Notes: generated from the sequence alone by a model not told the origin. Positions 46,736 through 58,815 are shown, counted from the first letter of the stretch. The stretch is 64,000 bases of DNA from Rhinopithecus roxellana (GCF_007565055.1 NC_044555.1:40798235-40862234), one strand, 5' to 3'. Made by a program: numbers and translations.

Positions 46736-49553
46736 TGAAACTTAAAGTAGTTTTTTCTAATTCTGTGAAGAAAGTCAGTGGTAGCTTGATGGGGATAGCA
46801 TTCAATCTATAAATTAGGCAGTATGGCCATTTTCATGATATTGATTCTTCCTATCCATGAGCATGAAATGTTTTTCCATTTGTTTGTGTCCTCTCTTATT
46901 TCCTTGAGCAGTGGTTTGTAGTTCTCCTTGAAGAGGTCCTTTGCATCCCTTGTAAATTGCATTCCTAGGTATTTTATTCTCTTTGTAGTAATTGTGAATG
47001 GGAGTTCACTCATGATTTGACTCTCTATTATTGGTGTATAGTAATGTTTGTGGTTTTTGCACATTGATTTTGTATCCTGAGACTTTGCTGAAGTTGCTTA
47101 TCAGCTTAAGGAGATTTGGGGCTGTGACCATGGGGTTTTCTAAATATACAATCACGTCATCTGCAAACAGAGATAATTTGACTTCCTCTCTTCCTATTTG
47201 AATACGCTTTATTTCTTTCTCTTGCCTGATTACCCTGGTGAGAACTTCCAATATATGTTGAATAGGAGTGGTGAGAGAGGGCATCCTTGTCTTGTGCCAG
47301 TTTTCTCTCAGCATTTGCTTGACTGTAAAGGATTCTACTTCTCCTTCACTTATGAAGCTTAATTTGGTGGAATATGAAATCCTGAGTTGAAAATTCTTTA
47401 AGAATGTTGACTATTGTCCCCCAGTCTCTTCTAGCTTATAGGGTTTCTGCAGAGAAATCCACTGTTAGTCTGAAGGGCTTCCCTTTGTGGGTAAGGGAAG
47501 CTGCCCTTAACATTTTTTCTTCATTTCAACCTTGGTGAAGCTGATGATTATGTGTCTTGGGGTTGCTCTTTTCGAGGAATATCTTTATGATATTCTCTGT
47601 ATTTCCTGATTTGCATGTTGGCCTGTCTTGCTAGGTTGGGGAAGTTCTCCTGGATAATATCCTGAAGAGTGTTTTCCAACTTGGTTCCATTCTCCCCATC
47701 ACTTTCAGGTACACCATTAAAATGTAGGTTTGGTCTTTTCACATAGCCCCATATTTCTTGGAGGCTTTGTTCGTTCCTTTTCATTCCTTTTTTCTCTAAT
47801 CTTGTCTTCACGCTTGATTTCATCAAGTTGATCTTCAATCTCTGAAATCCTTTCTTCTGCTTGGTCGATTCAGCTAGTGATACTTGTGTATGCTTCACAA
47901 AGTTCTTGTGCTGTGTTTTTCAGCTCCATCAGGTCATTTATGTTCTTTTCTAAACTGGTTATTCTAGTTAGCAATTCCTGCAACCTTCTTTCAAGGTTCT
48001 TAGCTTTCTTGCATTGGACTAGAATATGTTCCTTTAGCTTCGAGGAGTTGGTTATTACCCAACTTCTGAAGCCTACTTCTGTCAATTTGTCAAACTTATT
48101 CTCCATCCAGCTTTGTTCCCTTGCTGGTGAAGAGTTGTGATCCTTTGGAGGAGAAGAGGCGTTCTGGTTTGTAGGATTTTCAGCCTTTTTGCTCTGGTTT
48201 TTCCTCATCTTCATGGATTTATCTACCTTTGGTCTTTGATGTTGGTGACCTTCAGATGGGGTTTTTGTGTGGACTTTTTTTGGTTGATGTTGATGGTATC
48301 CCTTTCCGTTTGTTAGTTTTCCTCCTAACAGTCAGGCTTCTCTGCTGCAGGTCTGCTGCAGTTTGCTGGAGGTCCACTCCAGACCCTGTTTGCCTGTGTA
48401 TCACCAGCTGAGGCTGCAGAACAGCAAAAATTGCTGCCTGTTTCTTGCTCTAGAAGTTTCGTTCCAGAGGAGCACCCACCAGATGCCACCCGGAGCTCTC
48501 CTGTATGAGGTGTCTGTTGACCCCTGCTGGGAGGTGTCTCCCAGTTAGGAGACACAGGGGTCAGGGACCCAACTGAGGAGGCAGTCTGTCCCTTAGCAGA
48601 GCTAAAGTGCTGTGCTGGGAGATCCGCCACTCTCTTCAGAGCCAGCAGGCAGGAACGTTTAAATCTGCTCAAACTGCATCCACAGCCACCCTTTCCCCCA
48701 GGTGTTCTGTCCCAGGGAGATGGGAGTTTTATCTATAAGCCCCTGACTGGAGCTGCTGCCTTTCTTTCAATGATGCCCTGCCCAGAGAGGAGGAATCTAG
48801 AGAGGCAGTCTGGCTACAGCGGCCTTACTGAGTTGTGGTGGGCTCATCCCAGTTTAAGCTTCCCAGAGACTTTGTTTACACTGTGAGGGGAAAACTGCCT
48901 ACTCAGGCCTCAGTAATGGCGAACACCCCTCCCCCCACCAAGCTCGAGCATCCCAGGTCAAATTCAGACTGCTGTGCTGGCAGTGAGAATTTCAAGCCAG
49001 TGGATCTTAGTTTGCTGGGCTCTGTTGGGGTGGGATCCACAGAGCTAGACTACTTGACTCCCTGGCTTCAGCCCCCTTTCTAGGGGATTGAACTATTCTG
49101 TCTCACTGGCATTCCAGGCGCCGCCGGGTTATGACAAAGTAAAAAAAGAAAAACTCCTGCAGCTTGCTCATTGTCTACCCAAAAGGCCTCCCAGTTTTGT
49201 GCTGGAAACCCAGGGCCCTGGTGGCATAGGCACCCGAGGGAATGTCCTGGTCTGCGGGTTGTGAAGACCGTGGGAAAAACATAGTGTCTGGGCCAAAGTG
49301 CACTGTTTTTCATGGCACAGTCCCTCACAACTTCCCTTGGCTAGGGGAAGGAGTTCCCTGATCCCTTGCACTTCCCAAGTGAGGCAATGCCCCACCCTGC
49401 TTTGGCTCAACCTCCGTGACCTGCACCCACTGTCTACCCAGTCCCAATGAGATGAGCCAGGTACCTCAGTTGGAAATGCAGAAATCACATGCCTTCTGCA
49501 TTGATCTCACTGAACGCTGCAGACCGGAGCTATTCCTATTTGGCCATCTTCTG
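46736..49553 (-). mobile_element. L1P copy with large internal deletion (ORF1 fused to ORF2) and lost 3' end
   Basis: On the minus strand the 5' end (AAGATGGCCAAATAGGAATA) lies at 49553. A full 5'UTR (to about 48215) is followed by ORF1 remains (48214-47315, with one frame change). The sequence then jumps from the ORF1 C-terminal KQMLR codons straight into ORF2 reverse transcriptase, deleting about 2.1 kb compared with L1-C. The fused frame 47006-47314 runs MLRENWHKTR and on through the FADD box. ORF2 then continues to 46736, where the last part of ORF2 and the 3'UTR are absent. Confidence 0.85.
47006..47314 (-). pseudogene. ORF1-ORF2 fusion frame created by the deletion
   Basis: 102 codons in which MLRE of ORF1 is joined to NWHKTR of ORF2 (LKTGTRQGCPLSP region). 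RT motif FADD lies at about residues 51-54, in SLFADDVIVYLENP. It lacks the rest of RT and the endonuclease, so no activity is expected. Confidence 0.8.
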
Positions 49554-50738
49554 GATTTACTCTTATACTTTACCTTCCCAGTAACAGTGTATGAATGTTT
49601 CCCTATTTAGGCATCCTCATCAGCACTTGTTATATTTTTGTCTTTCTAATAATAACCATTTTAAATTAAGTTAGACAATATCTCATTGTGGTTTTTGATT
49701 TGCATTTCCTTGATGATTAGTGATGTAGAGCTTTTTAAAATATACCTGTTAGGTATTTGTGTGTCTTCTTCTGAGAAATGTCTGTTTAGGCTTTTTGCAC
49801 ATTTTATGAATTGGATTATTTCTTTTACGTTATTCAGTTGTGTGAGTTCTTTTTATATTCTAGTTATTAATCCCTTGTGGAATAGATCGTTTATAAATAT
49901 TTTCTTGCATTCTGAAGGTTTTGTCCTCACTTTGTTGAAAGTTTCCTTTACTTTGCAGAAACTTTTAAGCTTGATGCAATCTCATTTGTCTATTTCTGAT
50001 TTTGGATTTTGTTGTCTGTTCTTGTAGGCCTCACCCAAAAACTTTTGCCCAGATCAATGTCCTGAAGTGTTTTCCCAAAATTTTCCTTAAGTAGTTTCTT
50101 AGTTTCAGGTGTTCCATTTAAGTTTTTCTTTGTTTGTTTGGTTTGTTTAGAGGTGGAGCCTTGCTCTGTGGCCCAGGCTGGAGTGCAGTGGCATGATCTC
50201 GGCTCGCTGCAACCTCCCCCTCCTGAGTTCAAGCAGTTCTCCTGCCTCAGCCTCTCAAGTAGCTGAGACTACAGGTGCGGGCCACCATGCCTGGCTAAAC
50301 ATGTAAGTTGTTAATCCATTTTGACTTGATGTTTGTATATGGTAACAGATGAGAAATCCAGTTTTATTATTAAGTATATGAATATCCAGTCTCCCCAGCA
50401 CCATTTATTAAAGAGGCTATCTTTTCCACATTGCACAGTTTTGGCACCTCTATGGAAAATTAGAGAGTTGTAAAAGCATTGATCTGTATCTGTGTTACCT
50501 ATTCTATTTACATCGTCCGATTCTATTCCATTGCTCATGCTTTTTCTTATGCTAGCACCATGTTGTTTCAGTTAATATAACTTTATTATATAATTTGAAA
50601 TCAGGTTGTGTGATTCCTCTAGTTTTTGTCTCTAACCGCTGTTGCTTTTTGGTCTCTGTGGTCGCATAAAAGTTTCACTATATATATATTTTTTTTATGT
50701 GAAGAAAGCCATTGGTATTTTCACGTGAATTGTATTGA
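49554..50738 (-). mobile_element. Older L1, ORF2 (right part of split copy)
   Basis: Minus-strand ORF2 remains: TCATTGTGGTTTTTGATTTG, CCTGAAGTGTTTTCCCAAAA and CAGCACCATTTATTAAAGAG in order. An Alu fragment interrupts it. At 50739 the 3' end of another minus-strand L1 begins. Confidence 0.75.
50123..50297 (-). mobile_element. Alu, 5'-truncated
   Basis: An inverted Alu from a T/G-rich tail remnant and GAGGTGGAGCCTTGCTCTGT to CATGCCTGGCTAA, where it stops; only one arm is present. CATTTAAGTT and CATGTAAGTT on either side are the likely target copies in L1. Confidence 0.85.
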
Positions 50739-51362
50739 TTTTCTTTTTTATTTCAAATTCATGGGTACAAGTTTGTTACATGGATATATTCTGCAATGCT
50801 GAGGTTTGGTCTTCTCTTCAACCTGTCAAATAGTGAACATAGTAGCCAATAAGGAGTTTTTCAACCCTTGCATCCCCTCCCTGTCTCCCTGCTTTGAAGT
50901 CCCCTGTGTCTATTGTTTTCATCTTTATGTTCATGTGTACCCATTGTTTAGCTCCCACATCTAAGTAAGAACATGTGGTATTTAATTTTCTATTTCTGTT
51001 TTAGTTCCCTTAAGATAATGGGCTCCAGCTGCATCTATATTGCTGCAAAGAACATGCTTTCATCATTTATTTATTTATTTTTTTGGCTGCATAGTATTCC
51101 ATGGTGTATGTGTACCACATTTTGTTAATTTGATGGAATGTTGATGGAACCTAGATTGATTCCATGACTTTGTTATTGTGGGCAGTGCTGCAATAAACAT
51201 GAAAGTGCAGGTGTATTTTTGATAGCTTATCTATTTTCTTGGCTCTAAATTTAGTGACGAGACTGCTGGGTGGAATTGTGGTTCTGCTTTTTATTCACTG
51301 AGGAATCTCCAAACTGCTTGTCATGGGGCAGAAATAATTTACCTTCCCACAAATACTATTAT
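50739..51362 (-). mobile_element. L1-E, 3'UTR and ORF2 end
   Basis: The reverse of an L1MA/L1PB 3'UTR (AAATTCATGGGTACAAGTTT; GCTGAGGTTTGGTCTTCTCT) and the end of ORF2. It is split at 51362 by the LTR12 insertion. Confidence 0.8.
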
Positions 51363-51630
51363 TGAGAGGTGAAGCCAGCTGGGCTTCTGGGTCGGGTGGG
51401 GACTAGGAGAACTGTTCTGTGTAGCTAAAGGATTGTAAATGCACCAATCAGCACTCTGTAAAAATGCACCAATCAGTGCTCTATGTCTAGCTAAAGGCTT
51501 GTAAACGCGCCCATCAGCACTCTGTAAAAACACACCAATCAGCACTCTATGAAATGGACCAATCAGTGCTCTTTAAAATGGACCAATCAGTAGAATGTGG
51601 GTGGGGCCAAATAAGGGAATAAAAGCTGGC
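51363..51630 (+). promoter_or_regulatory. LTR12 U3 promoter with CCAAT array
   Basis: Five intact CCAATCAG boxes, the close ones spaced 24 to 25 bases apart, precede AATAAAAGC at 51619. If active, transcription would start about 25 bases further on and read rightward into L1-E antisense sequence. This is an inference from LTR12 biology. Confidence 0.7.
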
Positions 51631-51958
51631 CACCTGAGTCAGCAGTGGCAACTTCAACCCTGTGGAAGCTTTGTTCTTTTCCTCTTCACAGTAAATCTTG
51701 GTGCTGCTCACTCTTTGGGTCTGCACTACCTTTATGAGCTGTAACACTTACTGCGAGGGTCTGCGGCTTCACTCCTGAAGTCAGCAAGACTACAGACCCA
51801 CCAGAAGGAAGACCTTCTGGATACATCTGAACATCTGAAGGACCAAACTCCGGACACGCCATCTTTAAGAACTGTAGCACTCACCACGAGGGTCCGCGAC
51901 TTCATTCTTGAAGTCAGCCAGACCAAGAACCCATCGTAAGGATCCAATTCCAGATGCA
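51363..51958 (+). mobile_element. Solo LTR12 (HERV9-type ERV1 LTR)
   Basis: It starts TGAGAGGTGAAGCCAGCTGG and ends CCAGATGCA. The flanks carry the 4-bp duplication TTAT (51359-51362 and 51959-51962), as expected for ERV1. The U3 has repeated CCAAT boxes of the NF-Y type at 51444, 51469, 51535, 51559 and 51583, with a sixth mutated at about 51510 (GCCCATC). The LTR12 TATA-like AATAAAAGC is at 51619, and a weak poly-A signal AGTAAA at 51690 replaces AATAAA. The R/U5 part contains two related copies of a unit around CTGTAACACT...GAAGTCAGC. No internal retroviral sequence is present. LTR12 copies can act as promoters in primate germ cells; activity here is unknown. Confidence 0.93.
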
Positions 51959-51962
51959 TTAT

Positions 51963-52639
51963 GTGTTCCCTGCACCCCTGACAATATCTATTATTTTTTG
52001 ACTTTTTAATAATAGTTATTCTGACTGGCATGAGTTGTTATCTCATTGTGAGTTTAATTTCCATTTCTTCAATTATTAGTGATGTTGAGCTTTTTTCCCA
52101 ATGTACTTATAAGCCACTAGTATTTCTTTTTATGAGAAGCATCTTCTCATATCCTTTGCTCACTTTTTCATGGGGCTATCTGTTTTATTTCTTGTTATGT
52201 TTAAGTTTCTTGTGAATTTAGGACATTAGTCCTTTGCTAAATGAATAGTTTGCAAATATTTTCTACCATTCTGTAGGTTATGTTTTGACTGTGTGGATAG
52301 TTTGTTTTGCTATGCAGAAACTCTTTAGTTTAATTGGATACCATTTGTCAATTTTTGCTTCCATAGCAAAATGTGGATCCAGTTTAATTTTCCTGCATGA
52401 AGCTAGTCAATTTCCCAGTACCACTTATTGAATGAGGTCTCCTATCCCCCGTGTTTATTTTTATCATTTTTTTTTTTTTGAAGATCAGTTGGGTGTAGGT
52501 ATGTGGCTTTGTTTCTGGGTTCTCTATTCTGTTCCATTGGTCTGTATGTCCATTTTTGTAACAGTGCCATGCTTCTTTTTTTTTTTTTTTTTTTTGTTTG
52601 TTTTGTTTTTGTTTTTGCTTTTATTTCTCTGTAGCCTTG
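51963..52639 (-). mobile_element. L1-E, ORF2 (continued)
   Basis: The L1 resumes after the LTR12 (GTGTTCCCTGCACCCCTGAC; CTGACTGGCATGAGTTGTTA) and runs to the MST-like LTR. A T-rich stretch with T/G at 52575-52617 lies within ORF2. Confidence 0.8.
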
Positions 52640-53015
52640 TGATATGATTTGGCTGTGTCCCCACAGAAATCTCATCTTGAATTGTAATTCCCATAATCCC
52701 CACATGGCCATGTGTCATGGGAGGGACCTGGTGGGAGGTAATTGAATCATGGAGTGGTTACCTCCATGCTGTTCTCGTGGTAGTAAGTTCTCACAAGAGC
52801 TGATGGTTTTGTAAGTGGCTTTTCGTCTTTTGCTTGGCACTTCACCTTCCTGCTACCATGTGAAGAAGGGCATGTTTGCTTCCCTTTACTCCATAATGAT
52901 AAGTTTTCTGAGGCCTCCCCAGCCCTGCGAAACTGTGAGTCAATTAAACCTCTTTTCTTTATAAACTAGCCAGTCTCAGGCAATTATTTACAGCAGCATG
53001 AGAACAAACTAATCA
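52640..53015 (+). mobile_element. MST-like MaLR solo LTR
   Basis: It starts TGATATGATTTGGCTGTGTC and ends ACAAACTAATCA. It contains GAGGTAATTGAATCATGGAG and CAATTAAACCTCTTTTCTTT. It sits inside L1-E, whose ORF2 continues on both sides (CTGTAGCCTTG | TAATAAAGTTTGAAG). Confidence 0.88.
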
Positions 53016-55325
53016 TGCTTTAATAAAGTTTGAAGTGAGATTACATGATGTGTCTTGCTTTATTCTTTTGTGTAAGATTGCTTTGGCTATTTAGGCTCTT
53101 TTTTGGTTTCATATAAATTATATAATTATTTTTTAATTCTGTAAACATTATGTTGGTAATTTGATAAGAATAGTGTTGAATTTGTATATCTCTTTGGATA
53201 GTATATGGATTTTGATGATATTGATTCTCTCAATTTATGAGCATGGAATTGTCTTCCTTCTGTTTGTGTCATCTGTAATTTCTTTCATCTTTCTTTTGTC
53301 GTTGTCTTTATAGAAATCTATCAACTACTGGCCGGGCAGGGTGACTCATGACTGTAATCCCAGCACTTTGGGAGGCTGAGGCAGATGGCTCACGAAGTCA
53401 GGAAATCAAGATCATCCTGGCTAACACGGTGAAACTGTGCCTCTACTAAAAATACAAAATAAAATAAAATAAAATAAAATAAAATAAAATAAATAAAATA
53501 AAATAAAAAGCTGGGTGTGGTGGCAGACACCTGTAGTCCTAGCTACTTGGGAGGCTGAGGCAGGAGAATGGCATGAACCTGGGAGGTGGAGCTTGCAGTG
53601 AGCCAAGATTGCACCACTGCACCCCAGCCTGGGAAACAGAGTGAGACTCCACCTCCAAAAGAAACAAAAAAAAAAAAAAAGAAAGAAAGAAAGAAAAAGA
53701 CATCTATCAACTACTTGGTTAGATATATTGGTAGGTATTTTTGTAGTTTTTGTAAATGAAACTGCATTTCTGATGTGGTTCTCACATTGAATGTTATTGG
53801 TGTATAGAAATGCTACTGACTTTTGTACATTGATTTTGTATCCTGAAACTTTACTAAAATCATCTATCTAATCTAGGAGTCTTTGGAGCAATCTTCAGAA
53901 TTTTCTAGGTAGAGAATCATAACCTCAGTGACCAGAGATAATTTACCTTTCTTTTTTCCTATTTAGATGCATTTTATTTCTTTATCTTGCCTTATTGTTC
54001 TGACTTGGACTTCCAGTACTATGTTGAATAGGAGTGGTGAGAGTGAATATCCTAGTGTTGTTCCAGTTTTCAGGGGCGATGCTTTCAACTTTTGCCTCCT
54101 CAAGATGATGTTGACGTTGGATTTTCTCATAAATGGCTCTTAATATTTTGAGTTCTAGTATTTCAATGCATAGACTTTTTTTAGGAATTTTGTCATGAAG
54201 AGATACATGATTTTATCAAATGCTTTTTCTTCATCTATTTAGATTTTATACAGTTTTTTTGATTAATTCAGTTTATGTGGTAAATAATATTCATTGATTT
54301 GTGTATATTCAGTCATCTTTGTATTTCAGAAACAAAGCCCCGCATTTTTTATGAATTATCTTTTTGATCTGCTGCTGGATTCTGTTTGTCAATGTTTTTT
54401 TTTGGTGGGGGGGGGACTTTCATTTCTTTGTTCAGACAACAGCAAAGAAATAAAACCAGAAGCTTATTGTCTTTAGTTTTAATTCCTTTATTGTGTCATT
54501 GCCAGATTTTGTTATCAGGATGATACTGGTTTCATTAATTAGTCAGGGAGAAATGCTTCCTGGTCAATCTTTTGGAATAATTTCTTTGTGATTGGTATCA
54601 CCTCTTCTTTGTACATGTGGCAGAGATAGATTATGAATCCCTCTGGCCCAGGGCTTTTGTTGGTGGGTAGTTTTCTTATTACAAATTCAATTTCATAACT
54701 CATTATTGGCCTATTTAGTGTTTCATTTTTTTTCTGGTTCAATATTGCAGGTTATGTGTCTCTAGGAATTTACCCATTTCGTTTGGATTTTCTATTTTGT
54801 ACATATAGAAGTGTTCATGGAAGTGTCTGAAAATCTGTTCTGTTTCTGTAAGAAGACTTATAATGCCATCTTTGTCATTTCTCATTTTACTTATCTGGAT
54901 TCTCTTTTATTTCTCTTACAATCTACCTAGTGGTCTATCAATGTGGTTTATTCTTTCAGAAAACTAACTTTTAGTTTTATTTATAATTTGTATGGCTTCT
55001 TTGGTCTGAATTTCATGTAGTTCTCCTCTGATTTTAACTATTTCTTTTTTATGATAGTTTTGAGTTTAGTTCGTCTTTGATTTTCTAGTTCCTTTATGGG
55101 TGACATTGGTTTGTTAATTTGAGAGTTTTCTAACTTCTTCATGTAGGCATTTAGCACTATAAATGTTCCTTTTAACATTGCTTTGGCCATATCTCAGAGA
55201 TTTTTGTTTATTGTGTGTCTATTTTTATTTGTTTCAAATAATTTTTTGATCTATGACTTAATTTCATTCTTTACCTAGAAACAATTAAGAGGCAAGTTAT
55301 TTAGTTTTCATGTATCTAAATATGC
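53016..55325 (-). mobile_element. L1-E, ORF2 (upstream part), carrying an AluY
   Basis: Minus-strand ORF2 from the reverse transcriptase back to the end of the endonuclease (TTTAGTTTTCATGTATCTAA near 55320). It ends there without ORF1 or 5'UTR, so L1-E is 5'-truncated. A run of nine or more G lies at 54409-54417. An open piece remains at 54539-54742. Confidence 0.8.
53332..53701 (+). mobile_element. AluY-like copy with expanded middle linker
   Basis: It starts GGCCGGGCAGGGTGACTCAT. The perfect 14-bp duplication ATCTATCAACTACT lies at 53318-53331 and 53702-53715. The A-rich linker between the arms has grown into an (AAAAT)n tract of about 50 bases (53456-53509), making the element about 370 bp rather than 300. 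Confidence 0.95.
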
Positions 55326-57240
55326 AGGTACTGGAATGTCAAAGGTCACCATTCATATTCAACTCAAATAACAATACCCCAATATATATTATAATAAACT
55401 CTCAAAGGTCAAAGACAAAGAGAATCCTGCAAGAAGTGAGAAAAAAGGGGGCAAAAAAACACATAAGGGAGATTCAATACTCCTAGAAGAAGACTTCTTA
55501 GCAGAAAACTTACAGGCCAGGAGGGAGAGGGGCAATATATTAATAGTACTGAAGAAAAAGTATTGTAATAAAAAAATGCTGAATCCAGACAAGCTGTTCT
55601 TTAGAAATGAAGTAGACAGGACAACTTCCCCAGACAAACAAAAGCTGAGGGAATTTATTAATACCAGACATGTCTCATAAGAAATGCTAAAGAAAGTTCT
55701 TCAAACTTAGAAGTATGTTAAAGTGATTACTACACAAATATTGTCATCATCGTGTGTAACCCATTTATATCTTCAATAAGAAAATTAAAGAAAAAACTAT
55801 TAAAATGATAACTACAACAATTTGTTTAGAGAGACAATATAAACATGTAAATTTTGACATCAAAAATTCAAAATGTGGGGGGCAAAGGAAGTTAATGTTT
55901 ACAGGGTTTTTTGTTGGTTCATTTATTTTGTTGTAATAAAAGTTAAGTTGCTATTAAGTTATAAATAACTTTTTATAGCTCTAGGATTTTTATAAGCTTC
56001 ATGTAACCACAAGGGGAAAGCCTGTAGTAGACACACTACAAATAAAAAATAAACAATGAATCAGAACATTAGAATGTTTTTCTCTGGTAGACTAGAGAAA
56101 ATTACATAACCTCAAAGAAAGTTAGTAGAAAAGGAGTAATAAAAGAGAGGAGTCACTAAACAACTAAAAAACAAGTAACAAAATGACAGTAGTAAGTTGC
56201 TAACATTTAATAATAATATTGAATGTAAATGGAATAAATTATTCAATTAAAGACATAATGGGGCTGATTTTGATTAAAAAACAAGAGTCAACAGGATGCT
56301 TTCTACAAGAAAATCACTTCACCTATAAAGACACACATAAAATAAAAGTTAAGGGATGGAAAAGGATATGCCATCCAAATAGAAACCATTTAGGAGCAGG
56401 AGTAGCTATGCTTATGTAACATAAAATGGACTTGGTCTAAAACTGTAATAAGAGACAAAAGAGTCATTATATAATGATAAAAGTGTCAATTCAGAAAGAG
56501 AACATAACAATAGTAAATATATATGTACTTAACACTGGAGCACTAGAATATATAAAGCAAATATTGTTAGATCTAAATGGAGAGCGATACTGCAGCACAA
56601 TAATAACAGAAGACTTCAACACCTTACTTTTAGCAATGGACAGATCATTTAGGCAGAAAATCAACAAAGAAACATCACAGTTAAACTACTCTATACCCTA
56701 GAACAAGTTGAGCTAACAGAACACTTTAGAACACTGTATTCAACAGCTACAGCATACACATGTTTTTTCTCATCAGCACGTGGACTATTTCCCAGGATAG
56801 ACCTTAGTTCAGCCACAAAAAATGTCTCAAAAATTCAAAAAATCAAAATCATATCAAGTATGTTTTCTAACCACAGCAGAATAAAGCTATGAAATCTATA
56901 GCAAGCAGAGCTCTGGAAACTGTACAGATACATGGAACTTAATGTGCTGCTGAATGACCAATGGGACAATGAAGAAATTAAAAATAAAAATGTAAAAGTT
57001 TTTTAAACAAGTAAAATAGAAGCTCAAACATACCAAACGCTATGTGCTAAGTAAAAGCAGCACTAAAGGTGAAGTTTATAGCAAAAACAAAACAAAACAA
57101 ACAAATAACAACAACAACAAAAAACACATCAAAACAATGGAAAGATGTCAAATAAATAACTTGATTATGTACTTCAAGGAAATAGAAAGGCAAAAACAAA
57201 CCAAACCCAACATTAGTGGTGTAAACATGTTTGTACAAAA
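55326..57240 (+). mobile_element. L1 fragment (+): ORF1 end to ORF2 endonuclease
   Basis: It starts in the ORF1 C-terminal region (GAAAACTTACAGGCCAGGAG) and continues through a long inter-ORF part into ORF2 (56219-56419 and 56474-56701 partly open; TTTCTACAAGAAAATCACTT for the LQE motif). It ends near the Z region at 57240. It meets L1-E head to head at 55325. The sequences differ in the overlapping L1 region, so they look like separate copies rather than one inverted insertion. Confidence 0.75.
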
Positions 57241-58030
57241 TTTTTGTATATCTTGTAGCAAATATTTTTTGTATCTAGAGCATTGATTCATTTATATTTA
57301 TTATTAAGATTATATATTATGACTTATTTTTGTCTTTTCTGTTTGTGCTATTTTTCTAATTTATTTATCTTTCTTAAATGTTTCTGGATCTATAGTTTTT
57401 CTATGCCTTACTACACATTTGGTTTTGGTAGTGTTCTTTTAGTGACTATTTGCATTATTTTAAAATGCATACTTAATATAGCAACATGAAAAATTAATGT
57501 ACATCTTCAACTTTTTCCAGTTCATATATGAAACTACTACTTGAGTTTCAAACACTTATTTTAGGATGTATTGATAACCTTGTCGTCTACCCTGTGCTAT
57601 ACTGCCTCAACTACCATGGAATTCCTTAGCCATTGGGTTTGTAACCTGTAAATCTGTTTCAGATGTGCCTTTGATTAGTCAACAAGTAATTGATTATGTA
57701 TAGGAAAAATCATTGTAAAGAAAAGGTAATACATCAGCTATTGTCTTTGATTAAGCCTTTTTTGTTTTATTTTTATTCTCAGCATCCTAGTCCTTAATAT
57801 CCTCTGATAACAGTATAAAACAAGTATGAAATAATAATTGCAAATGCACCAATTACTTCCAAACCAGCATGAAAGTTGTTCAAAAGAACTTATTTTTAGA
57901 TACATTTCTTCTGGGAAAAAAAAAATGTATTCTGCAATTAGCATTTCTAAATGTATCTTTATATTATGCCATGGTTACTAAAACATTTTACATAAAACAT
58001 AATTTGAAGAAATAAAGAATGCCCTTTAAG
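57241..58030. other. Unassigned AT-rich DNA
   Basis: No repeat or gene recognised. Confidence 0.5.
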
Positions 58031-58138
58031 ATGAGAGGCTGAGAAAGAAGAATCACTTGAACCTGGGAGGCAGAGGTTGCAGTGAGCCGAGATCTTGCCA
58101 CTGCACTCCAGCCTAGGTGACAGAGTAAGACTCTGTCT

Positions 58139-58181
<43 letters not shown>
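58031..58181 (+). mobile_element. 5'-truncated Alu (right-arm end) with A42 tail
   Basis: Only the last about 110 bases of Alu are present (GAGAGGCTGAGAAAGAAGAA to GACTCTGTCTC), followed by 42 uninterrupted A bases (58140-58181). The pure tail suggests either a young insertion or later slippage growth. Confidence 0.9.
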
Positions 58182-58183
<2 letters not shown>

Positions 58184-58209
58184 TATAGATTATTAAGTGA
58201 AGTCTTCTC

Positions 58210-58615
58210 GTTGTACAATAGATCTCTTGAATTTATTCCTCCTATATGATGACATTTTGTGACATTTTGTATTATTTGACCAATATATTTCCACCTCATT
58301 CCCCTGGCCCCAGTTAACTACCATCCTACTCTCTACTTCTAGGAGTTTATCTATTTAAAATGCATAGGTAAGTGAGGTCCTATAGTATTAGTATTTCTTT
58401 TCCTGGCTTATTTGACTTAATATAATGTCCTCTAGCTTCATTCATGTTCTCATAAATAGCAGAATTGAATTCTTTTTAAAGGCTAAGTAATATTCCTTTG
58501 TGTATATATGCCTCATCTTCTGTATTCATCTGTTGATGGACACTTAGGTTAGTTCTATATCCTTGAAATTGTGAACAATGATGCAATAACCATAGGCCTG
58601 CAGATATTTTTTCAA
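58210..58615 (-). mobile_element. L1M ORF2 end/3'UTR fragment
   Basis: The reverse of an L1M: CCATCCTACTCTCTACTTCT, TTCATTCATGTTCTCATAAA and ATTCATCTGTTGATGGACAC in order. Confidence 0.75.
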
Positions 58616-58639
58616 CATACTTATTTATGTGTTTTTGGA

Positions 58640-58815
58640 AAATCACTGAAAGAGTGATTTTAAGTGTTCTCACCACAAAAAAGTGATAAACATGTGAAGT
58701 AATGCGGACGTTAATTAGCTTGATTTAGCCATTCCACAATATTTCAAGCCACCTTATTGCACATGACAAATTTATGCAAGTTTTGTCAACAAAAAAATTA
58801 ATTTTTTAAAAGAAA
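58640..58815 (+). mobile_element. L1M 3'UTR fragment
   Basis: The forward 3'UTR of an L1MB-like copy: GTTCTCACCACAAAAAAGTG, then CGTTAATTAGCTTGATTTAG, ending in an A/T-rich tail. Confidence 0.7.

Noticed and set aside
51363..51958. A complete endogenous retrovirus
   Set aside because: Only one LTR is present and L1 sequence lies directly on both sides; no gag, pol or env remains are seen.
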